Notes under the pieces: generated by a model
Database searches by the model: none
Seen by the model: only the letters and a program-made list of their open reading frames with translations
Told to the model about the DNA's origin: nothing
Position numbers and translations under genes: made by a program
Part shown: positions 19,047-29,600 of the stretch, piece by piece
Numbering within the stretch: position 1 is the stretch's first letter
Layout: each line of letters opens with the position of its first letter
From: Bacillus yapensis
GTDB lineage: Bacteria > Bacillota > Bacilli > Bacillales > Cytobacillaceae
Assembly: GCF_005280205.1 (NCBI RefSeq)
Contig: NZ_SUND01000006.1
Coordinates: 124,001 to 188,000, forward strand
Length of the DNA stretch: 64,000 nucleotides
Reading direction: 5' to 3'

Positions 19047-20885
19047 TTGAAACTAAGAGAAGATATTCGCAACATCGCGATCATTGCCCACGTTGACCAC
19101 GGGAAAACAACTTTGGTTGACCAATTGTTAAAGCAATCTGGTACTTTCCGTACGAATGAGCATGTGGAAGAACGTGCAATGGATTCGAACGACATTGAAA
19201 GAGAACGTGGAATCACGATTTTAGCGAAAAATACAGCGATTCAATATAAAGATACAAGAATTAACATTCTCGATACACCAGGACATGCTGACTTTGGTGG
19301 AGAAGTTGAACGTATCATGAAAATGGTAGATGGAGTTCTACTAGTTGTAGATGCATATGAAGGTTGTATGCCGCAAACTCGTTTCGTTCTAAAGAAAGCT
19401 TTAGAGCAAAACTTAACGCCAATTGTAGTTGTAAACAAAATCGACCGTGACTTTGCTCGTCCAAAAGAAGTTATCGACGAAGTACTTGATTTGTTCATCG
19501 AATTAGATGCAAATGAAGACCAATTAGAGTTCCCGGTTGTTTACGCTTCAGCTATTAACGGTACTGCAAGTGCAGACCCTGAACAGCAAGACGAGAACAT
19601 GCAGGTTTTATATGACACAATTGTTGAACACATTCCTGCGCCAGTGGACAATCGTGAAGAGCCACTTCAATTCCAAGTAGCATTGCTTGATTACAATGAC
19701 TATGTGGGAAGAATTGGTATCGGACGTGTTTTCCGTGGTACAATGAAAGTAGGACAACAGGTTGCATTAATGAAGTTAGACGGTTCTGTAAAACAATTCC
19801 GTGTAACAAAAATCTTTGGTTTCTTCGGTCTAAAACGTGAAGAAATCCAAGAAGCTGTTGCTGGTGATCTGGTAGCTGTATCTGGAATGGAAGACATTAA
19901 CGTTGGTGAAACGGTATGTCCAATCGAGGATCAAGAGGCATTACCAGTTTTAAGAATTGACGAACCAACTCTACAAATGACATTCCTAGTGAATAACAGT
20001 CCATTTGCTGGTCGCGAAGGTAAGTTCGTAACGGCAAGAAAAATTGAAGAGCGTCTACGTGCTCAATTACAAACAGATGTAAGCTTACGTGTTGAAAATA
20101 CAGATTCTCCAGATGCATGGGTTGTTTCTGGACGTGGTGAGTTGCATTTATCAATCCTAATTGAAAATATGCGTCGTGAAGGTTATGAGCTACAGGTAAG
20201 TAAGCCTGAAGTAATTGTTAAAGTTATTGATGGAGTTCGTTGTGAGCCTGTAGAACGCGTGCAAATTGATGTACCTGAAGAAAATACAGGTGCAATCATG
20301 GAATCAATGGGTGCTCGTAAAGGTGAAATGCTTGATATGATCAATAATGGTTCAGGTCAAGTTCGACTAATCTTTATGGTTCCAGCTCGTGGATTAATTG
20401 GATATACAACTGAATTCTTAACGTTAACTCGTGGATTTGGTATCATTAACCATACATTTGATAGCTACCAACCAATGGCTCAAGGTCAAGTTGGCGGACG
20501 TCGTCAAGGTGTTCTAGTGTCTATGGAAACTGGAAAAGCATCGACTTATGGAATTATGCAGGTTGAAGATCGTGGAGTTATCTTCGTTGATGCAGGAACT
20601 GAAATTTACGAAGGTATGATTGTTGGAGAACATAACAGAGAAAATGATCTTACTGTTAATATCACTAAAGTGAAGCATGCAACGAATGTTCGTTCTGCTA
20701 CAAAAGATCAAACAAATGTAATGAAGAAACCAAGAATCATGACTCTTGAAGAATCATTAGAGTATTTAAATGATGATGAGTATTGCGAAATTACACCAGA
20801 ATCAATCCGTCTTCGTAAGAAGATCCTTGAAAAAGGTGAAAGAGAAAGAGTTACGAAGAAAAAGAAAGCTGTTGAAATGAACTAG
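19047..20885 (+). CDS. typA: Ribosome-associated GTPase TypA/BipA
   Basis: A 612-residue translational GTPase that binds ribosomes and assists growth and 50S assembly under stress. The G1 loop AHVDHGKT is at residues 14-21, followed by the switch region [18 protein letters not shown] and [10 protein letters not shown], then EF-G-like domains and the BipA-specific C-terminus. I choose TTG at 19047 ([13 protein letters not shown]), which follows GGAGTG and gives the B. subtilis length; a GTG three codons upstream overlaps that site. ylaH follows after 24 bases. Confidence 0.96.
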   Translation: MKLREDIRNIAIIAHVDHGKTTLVDQLLKQSGTFRTNEHVEERAMDSNDIERERGITILAKNTAIQYKDTRINILDTPGHADFGGEVERIMKMVDGVLLVVDAYEGCMPQTRFVLKKALEQNLTPIVVVNKIDRDFARPKEVIDEVLDLFIELDANEDQLEFPVVYASAINGTASADPEQQDENMQVLYDTIVEHIPAPVDNREEPLQFQVALLDYNDYVGRIGIGRVFRGTMKVGQQVALMKLDGSVKQFRVTKIFGFFGLKREEIQEAVAGDLVAVSGMEDINVGETVCPIEDQEALPVLRIDEPTLQMTFLVNNSPFAGREGKFVTARKIEERLRAQLQTDVSLRVENTDSPDAWVVSGRGELHLSILIENMRREGYELQVSKPEVIVKVIDGVRCEPVERVQIDVPEENTGAIMESMGARKGEMLDMINNGSGQVRLIFMVPARGLIGYTTEFLTLTRGFGIINHTFDSYQPMAQGQVGGRRQGVLVSMETGKASTYGIMQVEDRGVIFVDAGTEIYEGMIVGEHNRENDLTVNITKVKHATNVRSATKDQTNVMKKPRIMTLEESLEYLNDDEYCEITPESIRLRKKILEKGERERVTKKKKAVEMN

Positions 20886-20909
20886 TGCTTTAAAGGGGAG
20901 TATAGGAGA

Positions 20910-21230
20910 ATGGATATTACTGAACGTCTGACGTTTTTCGCTGCGCTGTTTAAAGTGAATGAAAACCCAAAACTAGGCATGTGGTTACTCTATATTACGA
21001 TTATTCTCCTATGTGTGGTCGTATATAAATTAGGATTTGCCAGAAAGCTACCGATGTTAAAAAATGTAGTCATTTATGCCTTTTTAGCATTAGGATGTAC
21101 AATCCTGACATTCTTTGCGGTCTTTCTACCGATTGCCGAAGGGCTTGTAGTGGCTGCTTTAATCTTGATTATTTACAAAATCCGTTTACACCAAGAAAAG
21201 AAACAGCAAAGTCAAGGAAATGAAGTATAA
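20910..21230 (+). CDS. ylaH: YlaH-like membrane protein
   Basis: A 106-residue protein with three predicted membrane helices (about 23-40, 48-75 and 80-92) and a basic, Gln-rich tail. It matches the YlaH-like family (PF14036), always next to typA in Bacillus. GGAG precedes the ATG. Probably cotranscribed with typA and the next small gene. Function unknown. Confidence 0.87.
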   Translation: MDITERLTFFAALFKVNENPKLGMWLLYITIILLCVVVYKLGFARKLPMLKNVVIYAFLALGCTILTFFAVFLPIAEGLVVAALILIIYKIRLHQEKKQQSQGNEV

Positions 21231-21242
21231 AGGGGAAACTTT

Positions 21243-21530
21243 ATGAATTCATTACAAGATGCGCTTTATAATTGGTTAACGATTAAAGTCGTTATCGATG
21301 AACGTCCCGATGACACGGCTGCAGTTGAGACTGAAAAAACGTTTTATGACATGTTGAAGGATGACCATTCCCTTACAAACATTGAAGTCACGAAGGATGA
21401 CGAGATGTACTATGTTCACTTCGATCATGAGGGTGAAAGAAAAAAACAAAGATTTCCCCGGGAACTGATCGAAGTGATGCTTAATCAAATCAATCAGCAG
21501 CCGGAACGGTATCGTAATTACCCGATATAA
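21243..21530 (+). CDS. Small acidic conserved hypothetical protein
   Basis: A 95-residue soluble protein (MNSLQDALYNWLTIKVV...), rich in Asp and Glu, with a likely beta-hairpin core (EVTKDDEMYYVHFDHEG) and a helical end. It lies 12 bases after ylaH with an AAAGGGG site and is closed by a terminator, so it is the last gene of the typA-ylaH operon. I do not recognise a family or function. Confidence 0.7.
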   Translation: MNSLQDALYNWLTIKVVIDERPDDTAAVETEKTFYDMLKDDHSLTNIEVTKDDEMYYVHFDHEGERKKQRFPRELIEVMLNQINQQPERYRNYPI

Positions 21531-21534
21531 ATGG

Positions 21535-21570
21535 AAAAATCCGCTCACCTTTTTAGGGAGCGGATTTTTT
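21535..21570 (+). terminator. Terminator of the typA-ylaH operon
   Basis: AAAAATCCGCTC (21535-21546) pairs with GAGCGGATTTTT (21558-21569). Confidence 0.9.
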
Positions 21571-21613
21571 GTTTTAGTTCGAATCGATAGGCGGGTGCAT
21601 TCCGCTTTTCTAA

Positions 21614-21814
21614 TTACCATTCATCGTCTTCGCTTTTTGAACGATAAAGCTTAAAATTTCCAGTTGCAATTCGTTGGTTTGTTTTCTCTGTAATGCGTTC
21701 TTCGCATGGTTTGCACATAAATGTATGGATAGGGCGGTTTCTAAGTCTCTTCGCCTGAAATGAATCATCTTCAATGGATTGAATTTGATCGCAAATGACA
21801 CATTTTACTCTCAT
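21614..21814 (-). CDS. ylaI: DUF2197 zinc-binding protein YlaI
   Basis: A 66-residue protein with two CxxC pairs (C5/C8 in VKCVICDQ and C34/C37 in FMCKPCEER), forming a small zinc ribbon, and a basic C-terminus (RIATGNFKLYRSKS). AGAGGTG precedes the ATG. This is the YlaI family (DUF2197) in its usual place between ylaH and ylaJ. It may bind nucleic acid, but no function is established to my knowledge. Confidence 0.88.
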   Translation of the reverse strand: MRVKCVICDQIQSIEDDSFQAKRLRNRPIHTFMCKPCEERITEKTNQRIATGNFKLYRSKSEDDEW

Positions 21815-21907
21815 GATAACACCTCTTCATGAATAACTAGCTTGTTTTTTAGTATAACATTCAATTCGGATTTGTCCTAGCTTGAATTAGACCATTTACA
21901 TATTTTT

Positions 21908-21946
21908 GAAAAAATAGAAGAAGCTTAACCATTTTAAGGCTAAGCT
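21908..21946 (-). terminator. Terminator of ylaJ
   Basis: AGCTTAACC (21922-21930) pairs with GGCTAAGCT (21938-21946) with one G-T pair; on the minus strand TTCTATTTTTTC follows. Confidence 0.78.
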
Positions 21947-21978
21947 CCTTTTGTTATTAAATTAGAATTGTGGACTAA

Positions 21979-22581
21979 CTAATCCATATGATGATTGGAC
22001 TGGTCATTTTGTTCCTTTTCAATTTGCTTCGTTTCAGAGTTGTTGAGCTTTTCTTTCTGTTCATCTACTTGGTTCTTCTTCGCATCAGGATCGATAATAT
22101 CAGCGGGCACCTCAGGCATCAATCGACCAGAAATATCTGCAAGCTCATTAATAATTCCTTGGATGGGCTCGCCATTACGAATATCATCTCCTATTTCACG
22201 AATACGAGCTGTCATATCTGGGTCTGCCACGACTACAGCACGCGCACCGTGAGGGTCGTGTTTGAGACTTTCAGCTACAGAATATTTAATGGCGCCGACT
22301 TCAGAACGCTCAATGTTTTCTTTTACATCAATGCCTACAATGGCATATCTTCCTAGAACGACAGCAGTAGCATCATTGACATTCGGAATGCTGGTCGCTA
22401 AATCAACAAGATGTTCTGATATTTCTTGTCCAGTTTGACGGCCGACATTTTGAATCGTTGTATTTTTGACGTTTAAAGGTTTATTATCCTGGTTATTGTT
22501 TCCTTCGTGGGCGTTGTTATTATTCGCTCCACACCCAGCAATAAGTGCTAATAGTAAAATGAAAATGATCCCTTTCTTCAT
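21979..22581 (-). CDS. ylaJ: YhcN/YlaJ family sporulation lipoprotein
   Basis: A 200-residue lipoprotein with the signal MKKGIIFILLLALIAGC (lipid cysteine at 17), an Asn-rich linker, and the YhcN/YlaJ domain (VATSIPNVNDATAVVLGRYAIVGIDV ... HDPHGARAVVVADPD). The C-terminus is highly charged. In B. subtilis this family is found in the spore membrane or coat. Transcribed divergently from ylaK. I see no clear sporulation promoter upstream. Confidence 0.88.
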   Translation of the reverse strand: MKKGIIFILLLALIAGCGANNNNAHEGNNNQDNKPLNVKNTTIQNVGRQTGQEISEHLVDLATSIPNVNDATAVVLGRYAIVGIDVKENIERSEVGAIKYSVAESLKHDPHGARAVVVADPDMTARIREIGDDIRNGEPIQGIINELADISGRLMPEVPADIIDPDAKKNQVDEQKEKLNNSETKQIEKEQNDQSNHHMD

Positions 22582-22769
22582 ATGGTAAATACACCTCCAA
22601 AAGTTACTGATCGAAATCGTAATCCGGGGAAAATCTGATATGATTCATTATGTTTATTGTGTAAAACTTCTTCTATCTTTATTCGAAAAAACATATATTT
22701 TACAAAAGCTCTACCTTTCCATTGGGATAAACCTACAAACAAAGACCTAAGAGGAGCAGGAGGCAATGG

Positions 22770-24098
22770 ATGACAAAAATATATGTGTTAGATACGAATG
22801 TCTTGTTACAGGACCCATACTCCATCTTTTCATTTGAAGACAATGAAGTAGTGATTCCTGCAGTAGTACTCGAAGAAGTCGACTCCAAAAAGCGTAATAT
22901 GGATGAGATCGGCAGAAACGCGAGACAAGTATCCAGACTCATTGATGGCTTAAGACAAAACGGGAAACTGCATGAGAAAATTCCTCTTGAAAATGGCGGT
23001 GCTTTACGAATTGAATTGAATCATCGTTCGTTCCACCAATTACAGGATATTTTTGTGGAAAAGACAAATGATAATCGCATTCTGGCCGTTGCTAAAAACT
23101 TATCCCTCGAAGAAGAAACGAAGTTGGAGGGAAGAAGGGTCATTTTAGTTAGTAAGGATACATTAGTTAGAGTAAAGGCAGACGCGATTGGTCTTTATTC
23201 TGAGGACTTTTTAAGTGATCGGGTAGTTGAAAATGATCATATTTATACAGGAGTGCTTGAGCAATTTGTTGATATTACGTTACTGAATACTTTTTATGAA
23301 AAAAAGGAGATTCCAGCTTCTGAATTTCCTAATATGACACTTTACCCAAATCAATTCTTAATCATGAAGGATACATTGGGCTCTTCGTCTTCTGCAATTG
23401 GAATGGTTGACCAAACGGGAAAAATAATTCGAAAGCTTGTATTCGACCATGATCATATATGGGGCATACGCTCTCGAAATGTACACCAAACCATGGCGAT
23501 TGAGTTGCTACTTAGAAAGGATATTTCGCTAGTTACGTTAATTGGTAAAGCTGGAACAGGAAAAACGTTATTGGCATTAGCCTCAGGGCTTATGCAAACA
23601 GAGGATTATGGAGATTATAAGAAATTACTAGTTGCAAGGCCGATTGTACCAGTAGGGAAAGATATTGGTTTCTTACCTGGGGAAAAGCAGGAGAAACTTC
23701 GACCGTGGATGCAGCCTATATATGATAACTTAGAGTATTTGTTTAACGTAAAAAAGCCTGGTGAGTTAGACGCAATTCTAGCTGGGATGGGATCAATCGA
23801 AGTGGAAGCCTTAACTTATATTCGAGGAAGAAGTATACCTGACCAATTCATTATCATTGATGAGGCGCAAAATCTGACAAAGCATGAAGTAAAAACAATT
23901 TTGACACGGGTAGGGGAGAGAAGCAAAATTGTCTTAATGGGTGACCCAGAACAAATCGATCATCCATATTTAGATGCCTATAACAACGGCCTTACATACG
24001 TTGTGGAAAAGTTTAAGAATGAAACGATTTCTGGTCATGTAAAGTTATTTAAAGGTGAACGTTCGGGTCTTGCGCAGCTCGCAGCAGATTTATTGTAG
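22770..24098 (+). CDS. ylaK: PIN domain-PhoH ATPase YlaK
   Basis: A 442-residue fusion of a PIN nuclease-like domain (YVLDTNVLLQDP, residues 5-16, with acidic residues D8 and E35/E36) and a PhoH-type P-loop ATPase. Walker A is GKAGTGKT at 259-266 and Walker B IIIDEAQN at 361-368. Such PhoH2-like proteins have been described as RNA helicase-ribonucleases in mycobacteria; a like role here is inference. AGGAGG precedes the ATG. Convergent with ylaL. Confidence 0.92.
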   Translation: MTKIYVLDTNVLLQDPYSIFSFEDNEVVIPAVVLEEVDSKKRNMDEIGRNARQVSRLIDGLRQNGKLHEKIPLENGGALRIELNHRSFHQLQDIFVEKTNDNRILAVAKNLSLEEETKLEGRRVILVSKDTLVRVKADAIGLYSEDFLSDRVVENDHIYTGVLEQFVDITLLNTFYEKKEIPASEFPNMTLYPNQFLIMKDTLGSSSSAIGMVDQTGKIIRKLVFDHDHIWGIRSRNVHQTMAIELLLRKDISLVTLIGKAGTGKTLLALASGLMQTEDYGDYKKLLVARPIVPVGKDIGFLPGEKQEKLRPWMQPIYDNLEYLFNVKKPGELDAILAGMGSIEVEALTYIRGRSIPDQFIIIDEAQNLTKHEVKTILTRVGERSKIVLMGDPEQIDHPYLDAYNNGLTYVVEKFKNETISGHVKLFKGERSGLAQLAADLL

Positions 24099-24102
24099 GA
24101 AA

Positions 24103-24137
24103 CAAAAAAACTTCCATCACAAGGTGGAAGTTTTTAT
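24103..24137. terminator. Terminator between ylaK and ylaL
   Basis: AAAAACTTCCA pairs with TGGAAGTTTTT (24106-24135); it can act in both directions and overlaps the ylaL stop region. Confidence 0.85.
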
Positions 24138-24631
24138 TCTATTCGAAATTCTTTCACGTGTTTAATTGGATTATTAAAATTCGAGCCATCTCGATAATAG
24201 CAATGGACTGGACCATCTTCTCTCAGTGGTTTTCCATCTTTAGAGAATCCTAAAACCATTTCCTCAGCAATTTCTAATGGAAGTTTTACTTCACCATCAT
24301 TTGAGACAATAATCAGATAGCGAGCATCTTCGTGGACTTCAGCATTTTTTAAGAACGGTTTAAAAGGAATACAGAATGTGCCAGTTATTAATTCTTCTTT
24401 TATAAATTTCTTTTCGGTCTTCAAGGTTGGTGGAACGATGGCCCCCTCAATAATTTCGCGGTCCCAATGCTTGGAAACTTCCTTTGTATATTCTTCTAGA
24501 GTATCTATTTCTTCTTTTTCGTCATGAAAAAATGAATGCAACTCTTGCTTTCTGTCATCAAAAATCCATACACTAGGATCTAATGTTATGCTATATTTTA
24601 CTTTGCCAGATATAAGTATGATTGATTCCAT
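24134..24631 (-). CDS. ylaL: YlaL family conserved protein
   Basis: A 165-residue soluble protein with two patchy repeats of beta-rich sequence (YSITLDPSVWIFDDRK near residue 13; EDARYLIIVSNDGEVKLPLEIAEEM near 101). No signal or membrane segment. The assignment to YlaL rests on position between ylaK and ylaN and on overall size. The glutaminase gene ylaM, which lies next in B. subtilis, is missing here. Function unknown. Confidence 0.75.
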   Translation of the reverse strand: MESIILISGKVKYSITLDPSVWIFDDRKQELHSFFHDEKEEIDTLEEYTKEVSKHWDREIIEGAIVPPTLKTEKKFIKEELITGTFCIPFKPFLKNAEVHEDARYLIIVSNDGEVKLPLEIAEEMVLGFSKDGKPLREDGPVHCYYRDGSNFNNPIKHVKEFRIE

Positions 24632-24812
24632 GGTAGCCTCCTATTTATCTTTAGATTAAGTATAACGATAATATTGCAAATTGTCATATCTTCAGACTTT
24701 TTAAGATTTTTTGGGAAAATAGAAGCGATAGACCCTATTGTTCTTGCATTTTTCATCTTTTACAGTTAAAATTTATAGATAGGATAATCGCTCGGAAACG
24801 GGGGGATCAAGG

Positions 24813-25094
24813 TTGGCGTCTGAAATGATAGTAGATCATCAAGAAAAAGCCAATGCCTTGTTAAAGGCTGACGCTGATAAAATATTGAAGCTTATTAAGG
24901 TGCAGATGGATAACTTAACAATGCCACAATGTCCTTTGTATGAAGAGGTTTTGGACACGCAAATGTTTGGGTTATCTCGTGAGATAGATTTTGCTGTTCG
25001 CCTCGGATTAATTGAGGATAAAGAGGGAAAAGCTATTTTGGCTGAATTGGAAAGAGAACTTTCTGCTCTGCATGAAGCATCACAAAAAAAATAA
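24813..25094 (+). CDS. ylaN: UPF0358 protein YlaN
   Basis: A 93-residue helical protein, nearly invariant across Bacillus in its core ([20 protein letters not shown], then [15 protein letters not shown]). The start is TTG at 24813 ([13 protein letters not shown]) after GGGGG. In B. subtilis YlaN is needed for growth at low iron and has been reported to interact with Fur. Monocistronic, upstream of ftsW, with its own terminator. Confidence 0.95.
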   Translation: MASEMIVDHQEKANALLKADADKILKLIKVQMDNLTMPQCPLYEEVLDTQMFGLSREIDFAVRLGLIEDKEGKAILAELERELSALHEASQKK

Positions 25095-25100
25095 TAAATA

Positions 25101-25140
25101 AAAAACTCAAACGTCAATGAAAGATCGTTTGAGTTTTTTT
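25101..25140 (+). terminator. Terminator of ylaN
   Basis: AAAAACTCAAACG (25101-25113) pairs with CGTTTGAGTTTTT (25126-25138). Confidence 0.9.
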
Positions 25141-25256
25141 ACATAAGGCTGTTTTCATCGAGTCTATTTTACGGTTCTATCAAGATCGGTCCTTTCAAAA
25201 ATTAGGGACTCTCCTTGTAGTAGAAAAATTGATAATACGGATAAGGAAGATAAAGT

Positions 25257-26462
25257 ATGTTAAAAAAAATCCTTAAATCATACGATTACTCACTCATAAT
25301 AGTAGTTGTCCTACTGGCAATATTTGGACTAGTCATGGTATACAGCGCGAGCATGGTGACGGCAATTCAAAGATATGGTTTCGAGAGTGATCATTTTTTT
25401 GTAAGGCAAAAGATTTTTTTGCTCGCTGGAGCATTGGTATTTATATTTTTTGCACTAGTCCCATACAAGCTCTATCTAAATAATAAGGTACTAGGAACGA
25501 TTGTGTTATTATCATTAATTTCACTGCTAGGGATATTTAAGTTTGGTACGGTTGCTGGAAATGCACAGAGTTGGTATGAATTTGGACCGCTTCGCTTGCA
25601 GCCTTCTGAATTCGTAAAAGTAGCTGTCATTGTTTATTTATCAGCTGTATATGCAAAAAAACAACCATACATAAATCAGTTTAACCAAGGGGTATTACCA
25701 CCTCTAGCTTTTATCGTGATGGTCTGTGCTTTAGTTGCCTTGCAACCAGATTTCGGGACTACGGCAATTATTGTCATGATTGCAGGCATGATTATTGTTT
25801 CATCGGGAATGAATTTCAAAACCATTATTAAATTAGCTCTTTTAGGACTGATACTATTTAGCCCATTTGTCTTTATTTTAAAAGATGAAATTTTTTCAAT
25901 GGAGCGTTTAGAAAGATTTTCTGTTCTTACGAATCCATTTGCAGATGGTGTTGCAGAGGATGGAGGCTATCACCTTATCAACTCTTACTATGCGATTGGA
26001 AGTGGAGGCATTAATGGTTTAGGACTTGGACAAAGTGTACAAAAACTAGGGTATTTGCCTGAACCACACACTGACTTCATTATGGCCATTATTGCAGAGG
26101 AACTGGGTGTGTTTGGTGTCGCGTTTGTTATTCTTTCTTTAGGATTCATTGTCTTAAAAGGAATCTTTATTGGCTTAAAAGGGAAGGATCCTTTTGGTAG
26201 TTTACTAGCTATTGGTATATCCGGCATGATTGGAATCCAGACGTTCATCAATCTTGCAGGTATTTCGGGTATTTTTCCTTTGATGGGTATCCCACTACCG
26301 TTCGTTAGTTATGGAGGTTCTTCGTTATTGCAATTGTCTATCGCGATGGGGATTCTTGTAAATGTCTCGATGTTTGTGAACTATGAGAAAAAGTACAAAT
26401 CAAATGAAAAAGAGGGACTGAAGGTTGTTACAAATAAAACTAGAAATAGTTTTAGAGCCTGA
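25257..26462 (+). CDS. ftsW: FtsW, SEDS-family peptidoglycan glycosyltransferase
   Basis: A 401-residue polytopic membrane protein with about ten helices that polymerises lipid II at the division septum together with a class B PBP. SEDS signatures include LQPSEFVKV, LQPDFGTTAII, the extracellular HTDFIMAIIAEELGVFG loop, and the late PLPFVSYGGSS. AAGGAAG precedes the ATG. It lies between ylaN and pycA, as in B. subtilis (ylaO). Related RodA/SpoVE proteins are close in sequence; the context selects FtsW. Confidence 0.94.
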   Translation: MLKKILKSYDYSLIIVVVLLAIFGLVMVYSASMVTAIQRYGFESDHFFVRQKIFLLAGALVFIFFALVPYKLYLNNKVLGTIVLLSLISLLGIFKFGTVAGNAQSWYEFGPLRLQPSEFVKVAVIVYLSAVYAKKQPYINQFNQGVLPPLAFIVMVCALVALQPDFGTTAIIVMIAGMIIVSSGMNFKTIIKLALLGLILFSPFVFILKDEIFSMERLERFSVLTNPFADGVAEDGGYHLINSYYAIGSGGINGLGLGQSVQKLGYLPEPHTDFIMAIIAEELGVFGVAFVILSLGFIVLKGIFIGLKGKDPFGSLLAIGISGMIGIQTFINLAGISGIFPLMGIPLPFVSYGGSSLLQLSIAMGILVNVSMFVNYEKKYKSNEKEGLKVVTNKTRNSFRA

Positions 26463-26520
26463 AAACTCTTTATTCTCTGAAAAATTATTGTAAAATAAAA
26501 TAACAAAAATTATTTATTTT

Positions 26521-26560
26521 TCGCATTGTTCAAATTATCAATTTTTTCAATGCGATTTTA
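26521..26560 (+). terminator. Terminator of ftsW
   Basis: TCGCATTG (26521-26528) pairs with CAATGCGA (26548-26555), followed by TTTTATG. The loop is long (19 bases), so the call is moderate. Confidence 0.6.
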
Positions 26561-26636
26561 TGCTATGATACTTTAAATCGCTAAATTTAAGAATGCTACA
26601 GGTATGGAAAATATCAGAGAAGACGAGGTGTGTCCA

Positions 26637-29600
26637 TTGACAAGAAAGATTCAAAAGGTCTTAGTTGCGAATAGGGGAGAGATCGCCATTCGTGTATTCC
26701 GAGCGTGTACAGAATTAAACATTCGTACAGTAGCAATATATTCAAAAGAGGATTCCGGTTCATTTCATCGCTATAAGGCGGACGAGGCTTATTTAATTGG
26801 AGAAGGAAAAAAACCTATTGATGCCTATTTAGATATTGATGGAATCATTGAAATCGCAAAAGCCTCCGATGTGGATGCAATTCACCCTGGATATGGATTT
26901 TTATCAGAAAATATTCATTTTGCAGAGCGGTGTGAAAAAGAAGGTATTGTCTTTATTGGACCAAAATCCAAGCATCTTGATATGTTCGGGGACAAGGTAA
27001 AAGCTAGAACGCAAGCTCAAATCGCTAACATTCCTGTGATTCCAGGTAGTGATGGACCGGTTGAGAATGTAAAAGATGTAATCGAATTTGGAAAACAATA
27101 CGGATTCCCAATTATCATTAAAGCTTCCCTCGGTGGTGGCGGCCGTGGTATGAGAATTGTCAAAAGCTTAGAAGAGGTTGAGCAAGCTTATGACCGTGCT
27201 AAGTCAGAGGCAAAAGCGGCCTTTGGGAATGACGAAGTATATGTAGAACGTTTTATCGAAAATCCGAAACATATTGAAGTGCAAATCATTGGTGATGAAC
27301 ATGGCAATATTGTTCACCTTTTTGAGCGAGATTGTTCTGTTCAACGTAGACATCAAAAAGTAGTAGAGGTTGCTCCTTGTGTTTCGATTTCAGAAGACCT
27401 TCGCGGAAGAATTTGTGACGCTGCTGTCAGCCTCATGAAAAATGTTGATTACTTAAATGCTGGTACGGTCGAGTTTCTAGTTGCTAATGATGAATTTTAT
27501 TTTATCGAAGTGAATCCACGTGTTCAGGTAGAGCACACCATTACAGAAATGATTACAGGTATTGATATTGTCCAGTCGCAAATTTTAGTGGCAGAAGGAC
27601 ATTCTCTTCACTCTGAAGTCGTGGCTATACCGAAACAAGAGGATATTAAGATTCATGGATATGCCATTCAATCGCGTGTAACAACGGAAGATCCGTTAAA
27701 TAACTTTATGCCGGATACTGGAAGAATTAATGCTTATCGTTCTGGTGGAGGTTTTGGTGTTCGCTTAGATGCTGGTAATGGCTTTGCTGGAGCTGTTATT
27801 ACGCCTTACTACGATTCTTTACTCGTTAAACTTTCTACTCATGCCTTAACTTTCGAGCACGCAGCTTCGAAAATGATAAGAAACCTACAGGAATTTAGGA
27901 TTCGTGGGATTAAAACAAATATTCCTTTCTTAGTAAATGTAGTGAAGCACAAGAAGTTTGTTTCAGGAGAGTATAATACTTCGTTTATCGATAAAACACC
28001 TGAACTGTTCTTGTTCCCGGTAAGCAAAGACCGTGGTACAAAAATGTTAACTTATATTGCCAATGTAACAGTGAATGGTTTTCCTGGTATCGAAAAGAAA
28101 AAGCGTCCCGTTTTTGAAACACCTAGGAAACCAAAGTTAAAGGCAGGTACACCTTATCAAAATGGAACAAAGCAAATTTTAGACGAAAAAGGTGCAGACG
28201 GGTTAGTTGAATGGATCAAGCAGCAAGAAAAGGTTCTACTCACAGATACAACATTCCGTGATGCTCACCAGTCGCTTCTAGCTACACGTGTTCGAACCAA
28301 GGATCTTCAGCATATCGCTGAACCTACAGCAAAGCTTCTTCCAGAGATGTTTAGCTTTGAGATGTGGGGTGGAGCAACATTTGATGTGGCTTATCGATTC
28401 TTAAAAGAAGATCCATGGGAAAGACTCCTTACCCTTCGTAAATTAATGCCAAATGTATTGCTACAAATGTTATTACGTTCAGCTAATGCGGTAGGTTACA
28501 AAAACTATCCAGATAATGTGATACATGAGTTTGTTCAAAAATCAGCTGATGCAGGTATTGATGTATTCCGAATCTTTGATAGCTTAAACTGGGTTAAAGG
28601 GATGGAAGTAGCAATTGATGCTGTAAGACAAACGGGGAAGATTGCAGAAGCAGCGATTTGTTATACGGGGGATATTTTAGACTCTTCAAAAACAAAGTAT
28701 GATCTAAATTATTATAAAAATTTGGCGAGAGAATTAGAGCAACAAGGGGCACATATTTTAGCAATAAAAGATATGGCTGGATTACTAAAACCGCAATCTG
28801 CCTATGCATTAATCTCGGAGCTTAAGGAAACAGTTAATATTCCAATCCATTTACATACCCATGATACGAGTGGAAATGGAATCTATACGTATGCAAAAGC
28901 AATTGAAGCTGGAGTAGATATTGTTGATGTAGCTTTAAGTACAATGGCAGGTCTGACTTCACAGCCAAGTGCAAATTCATTATATTACGCTCTTGAAGGA
29001 ACAAATCGTAAGCCTGACGTAAGCATTGGTGCATTAGAACAGCTTTCTCATTACTGGGAAGATGTTCGAAAATATTATCAGGATTTTGAAAGTGGTATGA
29101 TAGCACCGCATACGGAAGTATACCAGCATGAAATGCCAGGTGGACAATACAGCAATCTCCAGCAACAAGCAAAAGCGGTAGGGCTCGGGGATAAATGGGA
29201 CCAGGTAAAAGAAATGTATGCTCGTGTAAACCAGATGTTTGGTGATATTGTCAAAGTAACTCCATCTTCTAAAGTAGTAGGGGACATGGCCTTGTATATG
29301 GTCCAAAATGAATTAACGGAAGAGGATGTCTTGAGTCGTGGAGCCTCACTAGATTTCCCAGATTCTGTTGTGGAATTGTTTGAGGGCTATTTAGGACAGC
29401 CAGCTGGTGGATTCCCGAAAGAACTTCAAAAAATCATTTTAAAAGGAAAAGAACCAATAACAGTTCGACCTGGAGAACTGCTTGAGCCGGTCAACTTCCA
29501 GGCGATTAGTGACGAGCTTTATAAAGAGCTCGGAAGACCAATAACAAGCTTTGACACGATTGCATATGCCTTATATCCGAAAGTGTTCAAAGAATACACT